From CAZWSE01 sp964636575 (GTDB taxonomy: Bacteria > Pseudomonadota > Alphaproteobacteria > Rhodobacterales > Rhodobacteraceae): a stretch of DNA of 50,115 bases. The DNA is taken from the NCBI GenBank assembly GCA_964636575.1, contig CAZWSE010000007.1, positions 1-50,115 of the forward strand, in the 5' to 3' direction. Shown piece by piece: positions 7,790 to 17,415 of this stretch. Numbering within the stretch: position 1 is the first letter of the stretch; every line of letters begins with the position of its first letter. Made by a program: the position numbers and the translations under genes. The notes below the pieces were generated by a model. That model was not told where the DNA came from. It worked only from the letters and a program-made list of their open reading frames with translations, and searched no databases.

Positions 7790-10222
7790 TTACTTCCCAG
7801 CCTCAAGAATAACCGCGCGGGCCCGTTCTATTTCTGGGCGTGTATCAATTTCACCAGCCAGTTGCACTGCTTTTTTAAACTGAATAAGCGCCTCATCGGG
7901 CTTGTTCATCGCCTCGTAAATCGCACCCAAACGGTACTGCACAAGAGCTTCCCGTGGCATCGCAGCGGCAGCCGGCTCCATATACAGAAGCGCTTCTTCC
8001 TGATCCCCACGCAGGTGCAAGATCCAGCCATATGTATCACGTAGCTGTGGTATCTCGGTCCCACGCAGACGTCGTGAGACGTTAAAGGCCCGCGTCAGGC
8101 TTTCTTCGTCATCGCGGTAGGTCGACAGCATGCTGGCCAGATTGTTGGCCACCACAAGGTGGTTTGAGTCCTGCTCATAGAGGGTTTCGTAGATCGCAAT
8201 AGCCTCTTCATAGGCTCCATCCCGTTCCAGATAGGACGCCTTGGCCCAAAGCAACGGCCCCGACAGCGGCACGTTCTCAAGCCCCTCTTCAATCGCGGCC
8301 CGCGCTTCTTCCAATTTACCTTGGGCGGTGGTCAAACGGGCCACTTCCAGCCAGATCCGGCTGCTGGTTGGGTTGTCCGCAAGAATCTTACGGTATCCTT
8401 CCAAGGCACTCTCAGTATCTCCGGTGGCCGCCAATGTGGCGTACCAAGTATATTGCAAAATTGGATTTTCCGGGTCTTCGGCCAGAATGGCTTTGGCATA
8501 TTCATAGGCAGATGTGGTATCGCCTGAAACCAACCGCGCCCGCACAATCGCGATCTTGGCGTTCAAGTTGTTGTCGTTCTCTGCCAGTTGTTCGAGGAAA
8601 TTGATCGCTCCTGATGCCCCATCTTTAGAGCTGAGGTTTTGCACCTGCAACGCATCCGCCGCCCGCAATGCAGCAGGCGTTTCCAACCGACGCAATGTAT
8701 CAATCACCTGTGCGATCCGCGCGGGATCTTTTGTGGCCAGATAGACCCGACCCAGTTCTTGCAGAACGCCCACATCGCTTGGATCGACCCGACGGGCCGA
8801 CAGCAATGTGCTTTCAGCAGCCTGATACCGACCCTCAGAGGTCAACACAGCCGCATAGCGGATCGCTTCTGCCGGCGCGTTGCCAGAGGCTTCAACCGCC
8901 AGAGACAGGAAATCGCGCGCCAACTCATGGCTGCCAGAGCGGGTATAGGCCTGGGCCATCAAAGTCATGGCTTGAGCATCTTGCGGATTTTGGTCCAAAG
9001 CCGCACGCAGCGTTGAAACGGCCTCGTCGGTTTCATCCGCCTCGATCTGCCAAGCGGCTTGCATTTTCAAGGCGTCTACCTGGCTCGCGTCTTGCTCTAG
9101 GGTTTCCCCGACCAAACGGCGCGCGCCAACTTCGTTGCCTGTTGTCATGAACATGCGCGCGAGAGTGACCTTAACTTGCAACAGCTGCCCCTGATCCGCA
9201 TCCTCACCGGCCTGCGCCAAAAGCGTCTCCAAATCAGACATCGCCTCTTCACGGCGGCCTTCCTCGAAATCAATACCAGCGCGGAGGTTGCGCAGCAAAA
9301 CAGAACTCGGGTTTGCCTCAATCGCGGAATTCAGTTCTGCCAAAGCAGCCTCCACACCACGCTGTTCCAACAAGAAACGCACCAAAGACAGGTAACTGTC
9401 TGGATCCGGATCTGTTGGATCAGAAATCTCGCGTAAAAACCCTTCGGCCTCATCCATTTCGTCACGAGACATGTAAAAGCGGATCAGCATCGCTTTCAGG
9501 TTCATGTCTTCGTCAAAGCGGGAGATCATGTCCTTCAAGACTTGTTCGATCCCGTCGACGTCCGCCAGTTGGTTCAGCACCAATAGCTTTTGCGAATAGA
9601 GCGCGCGGTTGTTGGGCTGTTGGGCCAGCGCCACATCAAGCTTATCAAGCGCCGATCCATAGCGGCCATTCTTCAAATGATCTTCGATGATGATCCGAAG
9701 CAACAAGGGATTGTCCGGCAAGGTCTGGATCAACTCTTCCGCAGCAGTGGCTGCGGCCGTGGCTTCCAGATCTTTTTCATCCAACAAAGCCGTGCGGTAA
9801 TCGGATGCAATCTTGATCGCCTGAACCGCAGGATCATCCGAGTTCAGCTTAATGGCAGCTGCTGAGTGGCGATCGAACTCTTCCCAGGAATTTCCCTGAA
9901 AGGCCATCTCGGCCAAAATCCGGCGTCCTTCCAAATCATCGGGGAATTGCTCAACCAGACGCAAGAACTGGCTATAGGCTTCACTCATATTGCCTTGGGC
10001 CATCACGGTCTTGGCATAGGTCATACGCGCTTCGCGGTGTTCGCCGTCCAACTTGAAGACGTTGCGGAATTCGACCAGGGCGCGTTCGACATCGCCCTCT
10101 TCAAGCAACGCCAAGGCACTTTGGTAATGACCTTCAGCACGTTCTTCGGACGAATCGCAGGCGGCCAAAGCAACGACACAGGCGGAGGCCAGAGCAAGCC
10201 GGATCAAAGAAGAAGAACGCAC
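7790..10222 (-). CDS. PrsT-like TPR-repeat lipoprotein
   Basis: 810 residues from a GTG with GAGG eight bases upstream; this start places a lipoprotein signal at the very N-terminus with the lipobox LAAC (Cys22). The remainder is almost wholly TPR repeats (for example EGHYQSALALLEEGDVERALVEFRNV and LVQYRLGAIYEAMNKPDEALIQFKKAV). It matches the TPR lipoprotein PrsT found beside exosortase/EPS genes. Similar periplasmic TPR scaffolds (AlgK, the BcsC N-terminus) hold polysaccharide synthase and exporter together. The reading frame continues upstream of the GTG without a credible start signal. Confidence 0.85.
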   Translation of the reverse strand: MRSSSLIRLALASACVVALAACDSSEERAEGHYQSALALLEEGDVERALVEFRNVFKLDGEHREARMTYAKTVMAQGNMSEAYSQFLRLVEQFPDDLEGRRILAEMAFQGNSWEEFDRHSAAAIKLNSDDPAVQAIKIASDYRTALLDEKDLEATAAATAAEELIQTLPDNPLLLRIIIEDHLKNGRYGSALDKLDVALAQQPNNRALYSQKLLVLNQLADVDGIEQVLKDMISRFDEDMNLKAMLIRFYMSRDEMDEAEGFLREISDPTDPDPDSYLSLVRFLLEQRGVEAALAELNSAIEANPSSVLLRNLRAGIDFEEGRREEAMSDLETLLAQAGEDADQGQLLQVKVTLARMFMTTGNEVGARRLVGETLEQDASQVDALKMQAAWQIEADETDEAVSTLRAALDQNPQDAQAMTLMAQAYTRSGSHELARDFLSLAVEASGNAPAEAIRYAAVLTSEGRYQAAESTLLSARRVDPSDVGVLQELGRVYLATKDPARIAQVIDTLRRLETPAALRAADALQVQNLSSKDGASGAINFLEQLAENDNNLNAKIAIVRARLVSGDTTSAYEYAKAILAEDPENPILQYTWYATLAATGDTESALEGYRKILADNPTSSRIWLEVARLTTAQGKLEEARAAIEEGLENVPLSGPLLWAKASYLERDGAYEEAIAIYETLYEQDSNHLVVANNLASMLSTYRDDEESLTRAFNVSRRLRGTEIPQLRDTYGWILHLRGDQEEALLYMEPAAAAMPREALVQYRLGAIYEAMNKPDEALIQFKKAVQLAGEIDTRPEIERARAVILEAGK

Positions 10223-10261
10223 AATAGCAACCTCACGAGTCAAGAGCAGGCCAAAATAGAC

Positions 10262-10295
10262 CAAAAGAACAAAATCGACCCCCCTGACAGGGAGG
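10262..10295 (-). terminator. Possible attenuator upstream of the TPR gene
   Basis: On the minus strand, a 6-bp C-rich/G-rich stem (290-295 with 279-284, one G-U pair) and a 5-base loop are followed by a T-rich stretch. It sits between the sugar transferase and the TPR lipoprotein and could reduce read-through. The stem is short, so this is tentative. Confidence 0.35.
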
Positions 10296-10369
10296 CCGGT
10301 TCGTTCTGCAATACATAATCTAACTGAAAGATTACGCAAGAATCACAAGGGTAAACACTGTGTGTGCGA

Positions 10370-11122
10370 TCAGTATCCAGTACCGCGTAGCACAACGCCC
10401 ACAGTTTTCATCAGAATAGAGACATCCATGCCGAACGAAATCTCACGATCATAGACATCGTCATAACGCACGCGGCCGGTGAATTCGCAGTTGTTGCGAT
10501 CCGAAATCTGCCACAGGCCGGTAATGCCCGGACGCAGGCGGTAATACCCTTGTCCGTGATACAGGCTGCGTTGTGACAGCATCATGGGACGTGGACCAAC
10601 AAGGGACATATCCCCGTTCAGCACATTCCAAAGCTGTGGCAATTCATCCAAAGACGTCTTGCGCAGGATACGACCAACCGGCGTGATGCGCGGATCTTTC
10701 TTAAGTTTCTGCGTGGCATCCCATTCAGCCTTGGCGTCAGGGTTAGAGGCCAGATACTTTTTCAGCATCTCATCAGCACCGGGAACCATCGTGCGCAATT
10801 TCCACATGCGGAAAATGTGCCCGTTCCGGCCAACCCGCTTCTGAGAGTAGAAAGGGTTGTTGCCATCTGTGGCGACCAGCAGGATCATCACCAACATAAT
10901 GGGCAGCACCAAAATCAAGGCGACTGTAATCAACGTAACGTCGATCAGGCGCTTGAAGACGGAGCGGTAAACAGATCTTTTGGATGTCGACGCGTAGCGC
11001 CCATCCGTTGCGGACGGCAAAACAACGGTGCCGTCTTGCTCAGCATCCTGAGCTAAACTCGTAACATGAAGTGTCATCAATACAGATACGATCGCAAGGA
11101 CCGCCCTTTGCAGTTGCAGCAT
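10370..11122 (-). CDS. Priming undecaprenyl-phosphate sugar-1-phosphate transferase
   Basis: 250 residues. A re-entrant hydrophobic helix (about 57-83) precedes the catalytic domain, with KLRTMVPGAD, LRKTSLDELPQLWNVLNGDMSLVGPRP and RPGITGLWQISDRN, the signature of the bacterial sugar transferase family. It moves a sugar-phosphate to the lipid carrier, the first step of the repeat unit; the sugar (galactose, glucose or other) cannot be read from sequence. Start uncertain: the ATG at 11122 has AAAGGAG 15 bases upstream, while a Met at 11077 is an alternative. It is the first gene of the minus-strand operon running to xrtD. Confidence 0.9.
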   Translation of the reverse strand: MLQLQRAVLAIVSVLMTLHVTSLAQDAEQDGTVVLPSATDGRYASTSKRSVYRSVFKRLIDVTLITVALILVLPIMLVMILLVATDGNNPFYSQKRVGRNGHIFRMWKLRTMVPGADEMLKKYLASNPDAKAEWDATQKLKKDPRITPVGRILRKTSLDELPQLWNVLNGDMSLVGPRPMMLSQRSLYHGQGYYRLRPGITGLWQISDRNNCEFTGRVRYDDVYDREISFGMDVSILMKTVGVVLRGTGY

Positions 11123-11567
11123 TAGCGCGAACAGGCGCTCCTTTACGTCCTAGTAGACGTGTTGCCATCATAGAGAACATGTTAACAGTTGGGTAACAAA
11201 ACTTGCCGCATTTTCGACAAGATTCTCGAATTTATCTAGATAGCATTTTGTTATTATTAGAATAAATCAGGAATAGTTGCTTTTTTGGTAATTTTCGGCG
11301 TCGCTTCCCCCTTAAGCAGCAAATCGTTCGATACTGTCTTTAGGGCAACAAACACCGCTATACTAAGGGCTTTGTTGCCAAATTAGAACCAATTATAACG
11401 ACTTTTTCGAATCGATTCCGCTAAAACACCCTTATGTTCAGCAAAACCACATCCTGTTGCCGTATCCATGCCTTTATTTTTGTGTGTAAACCAGACAAAG
11501 GGGTCCTAAATATAAGGCCGCATCAGACGGTGTGTTAGTGACCTATACGATTAAGAGGTAGTTTCCC
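11123..11567. promoter_or_regulatory. Divergent control region between the two EPS operons
   Basis: 445 bases with no gene, AT-richer than its flanks. It must hold the promoters of both the minus-strand operon (sugar transferase onward) and the plus-strand operon (ATPase, Wzz, kinase). A 9-bp perfect inverted repeat (GGCAACAAA at 11344-11352, TTTGTTGCC at 11371-11379) encloses a TATACT sequence at 11359-11364 that could be a -10 element, but I see no good matching -35. The repeat could be an operator; which regulator binds is unknown. Confidence 0.45.
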
Positions 11568-12452
11568 GTGAGTACCGAGCTCTATACTGAATACTATGGT
11601 TTGTCGGAACGGCCGTTTACGCTGTTGCCCGACCCGGACTTCCTGTTTTGGTCCAAAGCCCACAAACGAGCCTATACCGTTTTGCAATACGGCCTGATCT
11701 CGCGCGCGCCGCTGACCATTATCACAGGGGAAGTCGGGGCCGGTAAAACGACACTGGTACAGGCGCTTTTGAAAACACTCGAAGACAATATAACGATTGG
11801 TCTGATTTCCAACGCCCAAGGCGGGCGCGGTGAATTGCTGCGGTGGGCGCTGAATGCGCTGAATGTCCCCCATGACGTGAATTCTGACTACGTGGCCCTG
11901 CACCAGACTATGGAAGACTTTGCCATCGAAGAATATGCCGCCGGTCGCCGGGTCGTGCTGATCATCGATGAAGCCCAGAACCTCAGTGTTGAGGGTTTGG
12001 AAGAATTGCGGATGTTGACCAATATCAACTCCAACAAGGACGAGTTGTTGCAACTGATCCTGATCGGCCAGCCAGAATTGCGTGAAATGATCCAGCGTCC
12101 GTCGCTGCGCCAGTTTGCCCAGCGTGTGGCCGCCGCCTATCACATCAAACCGATGGATCTGGACACAACCCGCGAGTATATCCGCCACCGGTTGCGTCAT
12201 GTGGGCGGCACGGGATTCGAATTTAGGCCCGCCGCTCTCACGAAAATCTACGATGAAACTGGCGGAGTTCCACGATTGGTAAACAAACTCTGCGATTTAT
12301 CTATGGTTTATGCCGCAGGTGACGACAAAAAAACGATCAGTGTTGAATTGGTTGCCGAATTGATTGAAGACCAAATCTTCGTAAATACAGATAACCCTGC
12401 GGCGCTCTTGCTTGATGACGCCGTCGACCACCCCGGAGCGGCCGCCGAATGA
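11568..12452 (+). CDS. ExeA-like AAA ATPase of the exosortase/EPS locus
   Basis: 294 residues from GTG, preceded by AGAGG. Starts with the ExeA/GspA-type YTEYYGLSERPFTLLPDP. Walker A is GEVGAGKTT (54-62), Walker B VVLIIDEAQNL (129-139). This is the ATPase regularly found next to Wzz-like proteins in exosortase clusters. Its exact role is unproven, presumably powering or gating assembly or export. The gene end overlaps the next start (ATGA), so the two are coupled. Confidence 0.87.
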   Translation: MSTELYTEYYGLSERPFTLLPDPDFLFWSKAHKRAYTVLQYGLISRAPLTIITGEVGAGKTTLVQALLKTLEDNITIGLISNAQGGRGELLRWALNALNVPHDVNSDYVALHQTMEDFAIEEYAAGRRVVLIIDEAQNLSVEGLEELRMLTNINSNKDELLQLILIGQPELREMIQRPSLRQFAQRVAAAYHIKPMDLDTTREYIRHRLRHVGGTGFEFRPAALTKIYDETGGVPRLVNKLCDLSMVYAAGDDKKTISVELVAELIEDQIFVNTDNPAALLLDDAVDHPGAAAE

Positions 12453-13987
12453 GTTCGAATTCAAATTTTTACTGGAAGATGGCGCAACGCCGGATGCCTG
12501 CAATGGCAGCATTGTTTTTGCTGTGTACCGGTTTGGCCGTAGCCTTGGCGTTGAAATTGCCGACCACCTATTCCGCAACCGCCCGTCTGCTGGTGGAACC
12601 GCCGCAGATTTCAGGCATGGAAACCCTTGTAGTCGATGATCTGGCCCAACTGCAGATTATTGAACAACGCCTGATGGTGCGCGCCAATATGATCGATGTC
12701 GCCGACCGCCGTCGGGTGTTCCCCGATCGTGGCAGTATGTCTGCCGATAGCATCGTGGCCGCCATGCGCGGCAAGACCGAAATCGAAAGCAGCAGTGGTC
12801 GCGATCAGGCCACATTGATGTCGCTTACCTTTAACGCGGGCGAGGCCAAGACTGCATCTGATGTGGTCAATGATTTCGTTACCCTGATTTTGCAAGACAA
12901 CGTGCGTATCCGCACCGGTCGCGCCGAAGACACGCTCGCCTTCTTTAATCAAGAAATTGAACGTCTTAGCGTTGATCTGGATCTACAAAGTGAGAAAATT
13001 CTAGCCTTTAAGGCCGAAAACTCTGACGCCCTACCCGAAGACCAGCCCTACCGCCTGACCCGCTTGGGCGACCTGCAAGAACGTATCGCACGCATTGAAC
13101 GCGATATTGCCGGTCAGAACCAACGCCGTGACAGCATCATGAGCGTTTATGAGGCCACCGGCAGCTTGCAATCGCAAAGCTCTGCCGCCCTCACTCCTGA
13201 TCAACGCCAGTTGCAAGGCCTTCAGGGCGAATTGAGTGCCGCTCTCGTCACATTTTCTGATGAAAACCCACGCGTCAAAGTGCTCAAAGGCCGCATCGCT
13301 GCTTTAGAAGCAAAGATCAGCGCCCAGGCCGGTGTGGATGTTGCCGATACCAGCGATCCCAACGCCCAACAGAATGCAATTTTGCAAATCAACCTTGCCG
13401 AAATTGACGGTGCCGTCGATAACCTGCGCACCGAGTTGGTCCAAGCCAATGCAGAGTTGAGCCGCTTGCGCGACGCAATCGAGCGCACCCCTGCCAACCA
13501 GATCGCCTTGGAAGCTTTGGAGCGCGATTACGACAACCTTCAAACCCAGTACAACGCAGCCGTTGAACGCGGCAACCAAGCCCGCATGGGTGAGCGGATC
13601 GAGCTTGGCTCAAAAGGTCAGCGCATTACGGTTATCGAACAAGCGACCGTTCCAAACCAACCGTCCAGCCCGAACCGCCCCTTGATCAGTATCGCCGGTG
13701 TGGCAGCCGGCCTTGGTATGGCTGGTGGGTTGTTCTTCTTGCTTGAATTCCTCAACCGGACCGCTCGCCGCCCTGTTGAGCTGACCAATGCACTGGGCAT
13801 CACCCCCTTGGCCACGATCCCCTACATGGAGGACGAGCGTCACAAGCTGCTGCGCCGCAGCCGTCTGGTCGCCAGCTTCCTGATTGTGGTGATCGGAATG
13901 CCCGCTGCTCTTTGGGCCATCGACACATTCTATCTGCCTTTGGATCTGATTGTGGAACGTATCATTGAAAAGTTGGGACTTGGCTGA
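12449..13987 (+). CDS. Wzz-like polysaccharide chain-length determinant
   Basis: 512 residues. One membrane helix near the N-terminus (about 16-36), a long periplasmic coiled-coil region with many heptads (FFNQEIERLSVDLDLQSEKI, LEALERDYDNLQTQYNAAV), then a second helix (about 405-428) and an unusual third hydrophobic stretch near 472-492. It belongs to the exosortase-linked chain-length family. It lacks a fused kinase domain; the next gene supplies that. It should contact the OPX protein at 7049 and set polymer length. Confidence 0.88.
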   Translation: MSSNSNFYWKMAQRRMPAMAALFLLCTGLAVALALKLPTTYSATARLLVEPPQISGMETLVVDDLAQLQIIEQRLMVRANMIDVADRRRVFPDRGSMSADSIVAAMRGKTEIESSSGRDQATLMSLTFNAGEAKTASDVVNDFVTLILQDNVRIRTGRAEDTLAFFNQEIERLSVDLDLQSEKILAFKAENSDALPEDQPYRLTRLGDLQERIARIERDIAGQNQRRDSIMSVYEATGSLQSQSSAALTPDQRQLQGLQGELSAALVTFSDENPRVKVLKGRIAALEAKISAQAGVDVADTSDPNAQQNAILQINLAEIDGAVDNLRTELVQANAELSRLRDAIERTPANQIALEALERDYDNLQTQYNAAVERGNQARMGERIELGSKGQRITVIEQATVPNQPSSPNRPLISIAGVAAGLGMAGGLFFLLEFLNRTARRPVELTNALGITPLATIPYMEDERHKLLRRSRLVASFLIVVIGMPAALWAIDTFYLPLDLIVERIIEKLGLG

Positions 13988-14039
13988 TCCTTGGATCAAT
14001 CCCTGCCCCCTCCCCTTTAGAAGACGAACGGAAGACCCA

Positions 14040-14876
14040 ATGGAAAAACTGCAAAGCGCACTGGAAAAAGCCCGGCTTAAACGCAGTGGCGACAGCGACG
14101 GTACGATCTATTCGGATCGCGCCAACCGTCCAGCCCCCAGCCTGCGCCCGAAGGCCAGTCAGGCCACGGATGCGCTTTGGGCGGATCTCAACGCGTTTGA
14201 ACCCTCCGAACCTGATCTGATCAAGAACCGGATCGTGACCTACAACTCTGGTCCCGATGCCACCGTTTTCGATATTCTACGCACCAAGGTTCTGCTGCAA
14301 ATGCGCCAGAACGGATGGTCGCGTTTGGCGATCACTTCCCCGACCCCAAGCTGCGGCAAAACTACGACTGCATGTAATCTGGCGATGGGGATGAGCCGTC
14401 AGGCCGATCTGCGTTCAATCTTGTTCGATCTCGATCTGCGGCGCCCAGGGGTCAGCAAATACATCGGCTACAAACCCCAAAACGGCATTCGCAGCCTACT
14501 TGAAGGGTCGATCCCTTTTGCGGATCAGGCTGTGCGGGTGCGTGAAAATTTAGCTATGTGCATGGCGCGCAAGCCCACACCGGATCCAACACGCTATTTG
14601 CTCAGCGACACTGCAAACCAGCTCTTCGATGACATCCAGACGGCCTATGAGCCTGATTTGATGATTTTCGATCTGCCACCATTCTTGGTCAGTGACGACA
14701 CCCGCGCCTTTATCAAGAACGTGGATGCGGTCCTGATCATGGCGCGCGCGGGCGAGACCAAGATCAGCCAGATTGATGCCTGCGAGCGTGAGATCGCAGA
14801 GCATACCAATGTTCTAGGCGTCGCCCTCAACCAATGCCAATTTACTGAAGAGAGCGGTGGGTACGAGTATTACTAA
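14040..14876 (+). CDS. CpsD/CapB-like tyrosine autokinase
   Basis: 278 residues; the ATG at 14040 was chosen because GGAAG precedes it and upstream codons overlap the Wzz gene end. Walker A is PTPSCGKTT (about 101-109), the second acidic motif ILFDLDLRRPG (127-137) and Walker B LMIFDLPP (207-214). The C-terminus GGYEYY supplies three tyrosines (275, 277, 278), a very short version of the phosphorylated tail of BY-kinases. Phosphorylation cycles regulate polymer length with the preceding Wzz-like partner. Confidence 0.87.
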   Translation: MEKLQSALEKARLKRSGDSDGTIYSDRANRPAPSLRPKASQATDALWADLNAFEPSEPDLIKNRIVTYNSGPDATVFDILRTKVLLQMRQNGWSRLAITSPTPSCGKTTTACNLAMGMSRQADLRSILFDLDLRRPGVSKYIGYKPQNGIRSLLEGSIPFADQAVRVRENLAMCMARKPTPDPTRYLLSDTANQLFDDIQTAYEPDLMIFDLPPFLVSDDTRAFIKNVDAVLIMARAGETKISQIDACEREIAEHTNVLGVALNQCQFTEESGGYEYY

Positions 14877-14922
14877 CCTCGCTCCTCTTGGCGGCCGCTT
14901 ACAGGCCGACAAGACGTGCCGC

Positions 14923-15186
14923 TTAACGCAGGCCCACAAGACCGGTCGCTGTGGTCCCTGTGGCCAGCACATGGCGCACCCGGACCGCGTACACAGCCCC
15001 TGCCTGCACATTGTAAAGCGTCACCGTGTCACCCGAGACAAACTCGACCGTCATATCACCACCTTGGCCCACAAAAATCGCCCGCGTGGCGTGTTGCAAC
15101 GGGGTTGTATCGCTTGGAGCGATCGGATCAGCCGCTGTTGCCGGCGAGGTCAAGCCGCTGTTGAAGTCTTCAAAGTCGTCGTTCAT
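14923..15186 (-). CDS. Orphan spike-base-like protein (gene transfer agent family)
   Basis: 87 residues from an ATG with GGGAG nine bases upstream; an ATG 18 bases earlier is a weaker alternative. The sequence (TPLQHATRAIFVGQGGDMTV ... VTLYNVQAGAVYAVRVRHV, ending GTTATGLVGLR) resembles, from memory, the small spike-base protein family of Rhodobacter (Rcc01079 type). No other capsid, tail or GTA gene is present. It is convergent with the kinase gene and divergent from the flippase. The compact beta-rich domain may have been recruited as a surface-fibre base. Family call moderately sure, role unknown. Confidence 0.6.
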   Translation of the reverse strand: MNDDFEDFNSGLTSPATAADPIAPSDTTPLQHATRAIFVGQGGDMTVEFVSGDTVTLYNVQAGAVYAVRVRHVLATGTTATGLVGLR

Positions 15187-15311
15187 CGAAAAGCGCTCCC
15201 GCATATGATAACAATACCCTCAGCCTTACGACACAGGCTCTTACCAAAGGGATGGACCTGCGCACGCTGCCACAACGCCCTGCGCAACGGCTTTGCCGAG
15301 GTTTTTGCATC

Positions 15312-16814
15312 ATGACTGCATCTGATCCCTCCTCTGATCCACGAGATGCAATCTTCGATGTCTCCGCGATGCACAAAGATTTGGGCCGCAAAACAGGACG
15401 TGCAGCCACCACTATTTTGCTGTTTGCGTTGCTGAAATTAGTCATTGTTTTGGGCACAACATTGATACTGGCTCGCTTTGTGCCGCCTGAACAGCAGGGC
15501 ATTTTCGCGCTCGCCATTCCTGCGGTGCTGATTGCAGCTGGCCTGTCTGAATTTGGACTGGCGCAAGCGGTTGTGCAGCGCGACACAGTCACCCACAGGC
15601 TGATGAGCACTCTCTTTTGGGTGAACGTCGGTCTTGGTATCCTACTGATGGGCGTAGTGATGTTGCTAGCAGGGCCTGCGGTGCAGTTCTTTGATCAGCC
15701 CGCGGTCTGGTATGTGTTCATCGGGCTGGCCCCTTATGTTTTGTTCATGGTGCTGACCACACCCTATGTGGCGATCCTGCGCCGACAGATGAACATCAAA
15801 CTGATTGAGAGCAGCAATCTGGTAGCGCTAATTGTCTCGTCAATCATGGCCATCGTCACTGCGGTGATGGGAGCCGGACTCTGGGCACTGGTCATACAAA
15901 TGGTCATGAACCCCGCCCTAACGTTCCTATATCTGTTGATTGTCGTGAAATGGGTGCCGTCGCGCCCTTGGGCCGCCAATTTTTCAGAAGCAAAAGATGC
16001 GCTTGCCTTCGGAGGCTTTCTCGCCGCCGATCGTTTGCTGAACGAATTTGTGCGCAACATCCAGATCATCATCATCGGGCGGTATTTTACGGGTGCCCAA
16101 GTCGGGTTGTTCTATCGCAGCCAAACTTTCGCGCTAATGCCTCACCGCAGGATCGGCGTGCCCCTGTCAGGCGCTTTTGTGCCCTCGCTTGCGCGGTTGC
16201 AAAACGACGCTGCTGGATTTCGCGATATGTTCATTCGTCAGATCACCCGTGCCAATCTGATCATCGTGCCCATTGGTCTGATGTTTTGCCTCTGCGCAGA
16301 TGCAGTCGTACGGATCCTATTGGGTCCCGACTGGGCCGAAGCCGCCCCCATTTTGGCCTGGCTTGCGGTATTGCCGATGACTGCCATGTTACTGGCCGGT
16401 ACGAACTGGACATTGGTGGCCTGCGGCAAAACCAAACAGATCTTCTACTTCGGAATATTCAATGCGATCCTAGTCACCGCATCGCTTTATACGGCCGCCC
16501 AGTTCGGATTGATCGAACTGGTAGCCACCTCGGTTATGGTGCCAACCTTCATAAGCCTACCGGCCCTAATGGCGCTATCGGTACGGCTGACACCGAACAC
16601 GGGCGGCACATTCTGGGACATCATCTCAGGCGAAGCGCTGTTTGTGGCCGTGGCACTGAGCCTTGGGTTTGTACTGCGTAGCTGGCTGGACTGGTCTGCC
16701 ATCCCCGAAAGCCTTTTGGTAGGCGTGCTGGTGGTGGGTTTGATGGCAGCCCGGATCTGGCTATCGCCAAAACTAAGTCACGATATTACGCGCTTACTCA
16801 AGTCAAAAACATAG
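15312..16814 (+). CDS. Polysaccharide flippase (Wzx/WzxC-like)
   Basis: 500 residues with 12 to 14 hydrophobic helices and few charges, typical of MOP/MATE-fold oligosaccharide flippases; the N-terminal GRKTGRAATTILLFALLKLV and LARFVPPEQQGIFALAIPAV are characteristic. It would flip lipid-linked repeat units to the periplasm for the Wzy-like polymerase at 20370. Start at 15312 because GAGG lies ten bases upstream; a Met 60 bases earlier has its purine tract directly abutting the codon. Confidence 0.9.
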   Translation: MTASDPSSDPRDAIFDVSAMHKDLGRKTGRAATTILLFALLKLVIVLGTTLILARFVPPEQQGIFALAIPAVLIAAGLSEFGLAQAVVQRDTVTHRLMSTLFWVNVGLGILLMGVVMLLAGPAVQFFDQPAVWYVFIGLAPYVLFMVLTTPYVAILRRQMNIKLIESSNLVALIVSSIMAIVTAVMGAGLWALVIQMVMNPALTFLYLLIVVKWVPSRPWAANFSEAKDALAFGGFLAADRLLNEFVRNIQIIIIGRYFTGAQVGLFYRSQTFALMPHRRIGVPLSGAFVPSLARLQNDAAGFRDMFIRQITRANLIIVPIGLMFCLCADAVVRILLGPDWAEAAPILAWLAVLPMTAMLLAGTNWTLVACGKTKQIFYFGIFNAILVTASLYTAAQFGLIELVATSVMVPTFISLPALMALSVRLTPNTGGTFWDIISGEALFVAVALSLGFVLRSWLDWSAIPESLLVGVLVVGLMAARIWLSPKLSHDITRLLKSKT

Positions 16815-16935
16815 ATTTGAGCCCGTTAAAGCTAAACCTTAGTACTAATTATACACAAACTTAACCAATTCCAGTGACACACAAAGTTCAATCTGTGTGA
16901 AATCACAACCCCTTTGAAAAAATGGACAACAGGCC

Positions 16936-17415
16936 ATGATCAAAAGTCTAAATCAGCTCTGCCGCCTTCGCCACATTGCTGTCCGTACAAAAATTTGGTG
17001 GCTACGAAAGTTCTGGAGAATGGACGTTCATCCAACAGTAGAGATGTCGCTCAGCGCTAAGCTGGATAAAACCTATCCGGCAGGAGTCCATGTAGGCTCT
17101 TATAGCTATATTGCATTTGACACTCGCGTCCTAACCCATGACACAACAAGAAACTTAAGGTTGGACACTCGCATTGGCCAATACTGTTTTATTGGAGGCA
17201 AGTCTCTAATCCTTCCAGGAGTTCAAATCGGCGACCATTGCATCGTCGGTGCCGGATCAGTGGTCACTAAGTCGGTCCCATCGGGGTGCATAGTCGCAGG
17301 CAACCCCGCTAAAGTTATTCGGCAGAATATGACTCTATTGCCACATGGACGCATCCCCCCCCTGACTTACAGCTTTCATTCAGAAAAATCCGGATACCAA
17401 TTGGCAGCTGAGTGA
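16936..17415 (+). CDS. Hexapeptide-repeat O-acetyltransferase
   Basis: 159 residues of left-handed beta-helix type: His68 in RVLTHDTT is in the catalytic position, repeats IGQYCFIGGKSLILPGVQIGD and IVGAGSVVTKSVPSG follow, and the family end GNPAKVIR is at 122-129. It probably transfers acetyl groups to a sugar of the repeat unit. The gene is visibly more AT-rich (for example CAAAAATTTGGTGG) than its neighbours and is preceded by a 121-base AT-rich spacer, hinting at separate acquisition. Its stop overlaps the next start (GTGA). Confidence 0.82.
   Translation: MIKSLNQLCRLRHIAVRTKIWWLRKFWRMDVHPTVEMSLSAKLDKTYPAGVHVGSYSYIAFDTRVLTHDTTRNLRLDTRIGQYCFIGGKSLILPGVQIGDHCIVGAGSVVTKSVPSGCIVAGNPAKVIRQNMTLLPHGRIPPLTYSFHSEKSGYQLAAE

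Noticed and set aside
11359..11364. Sigma-70 promoter with TATACT as -10
   Set aside because: No acceptable -35 hexamer at 16-18 bases upstream; kept only as a remark within the control region.
14923..15186. A prophage or gene transfer agent cluster
   Set aside because: Only one small spike-base-like gene is seen; no terminase, portal, capsid, tail or lysis genes lie anywhere in the window.
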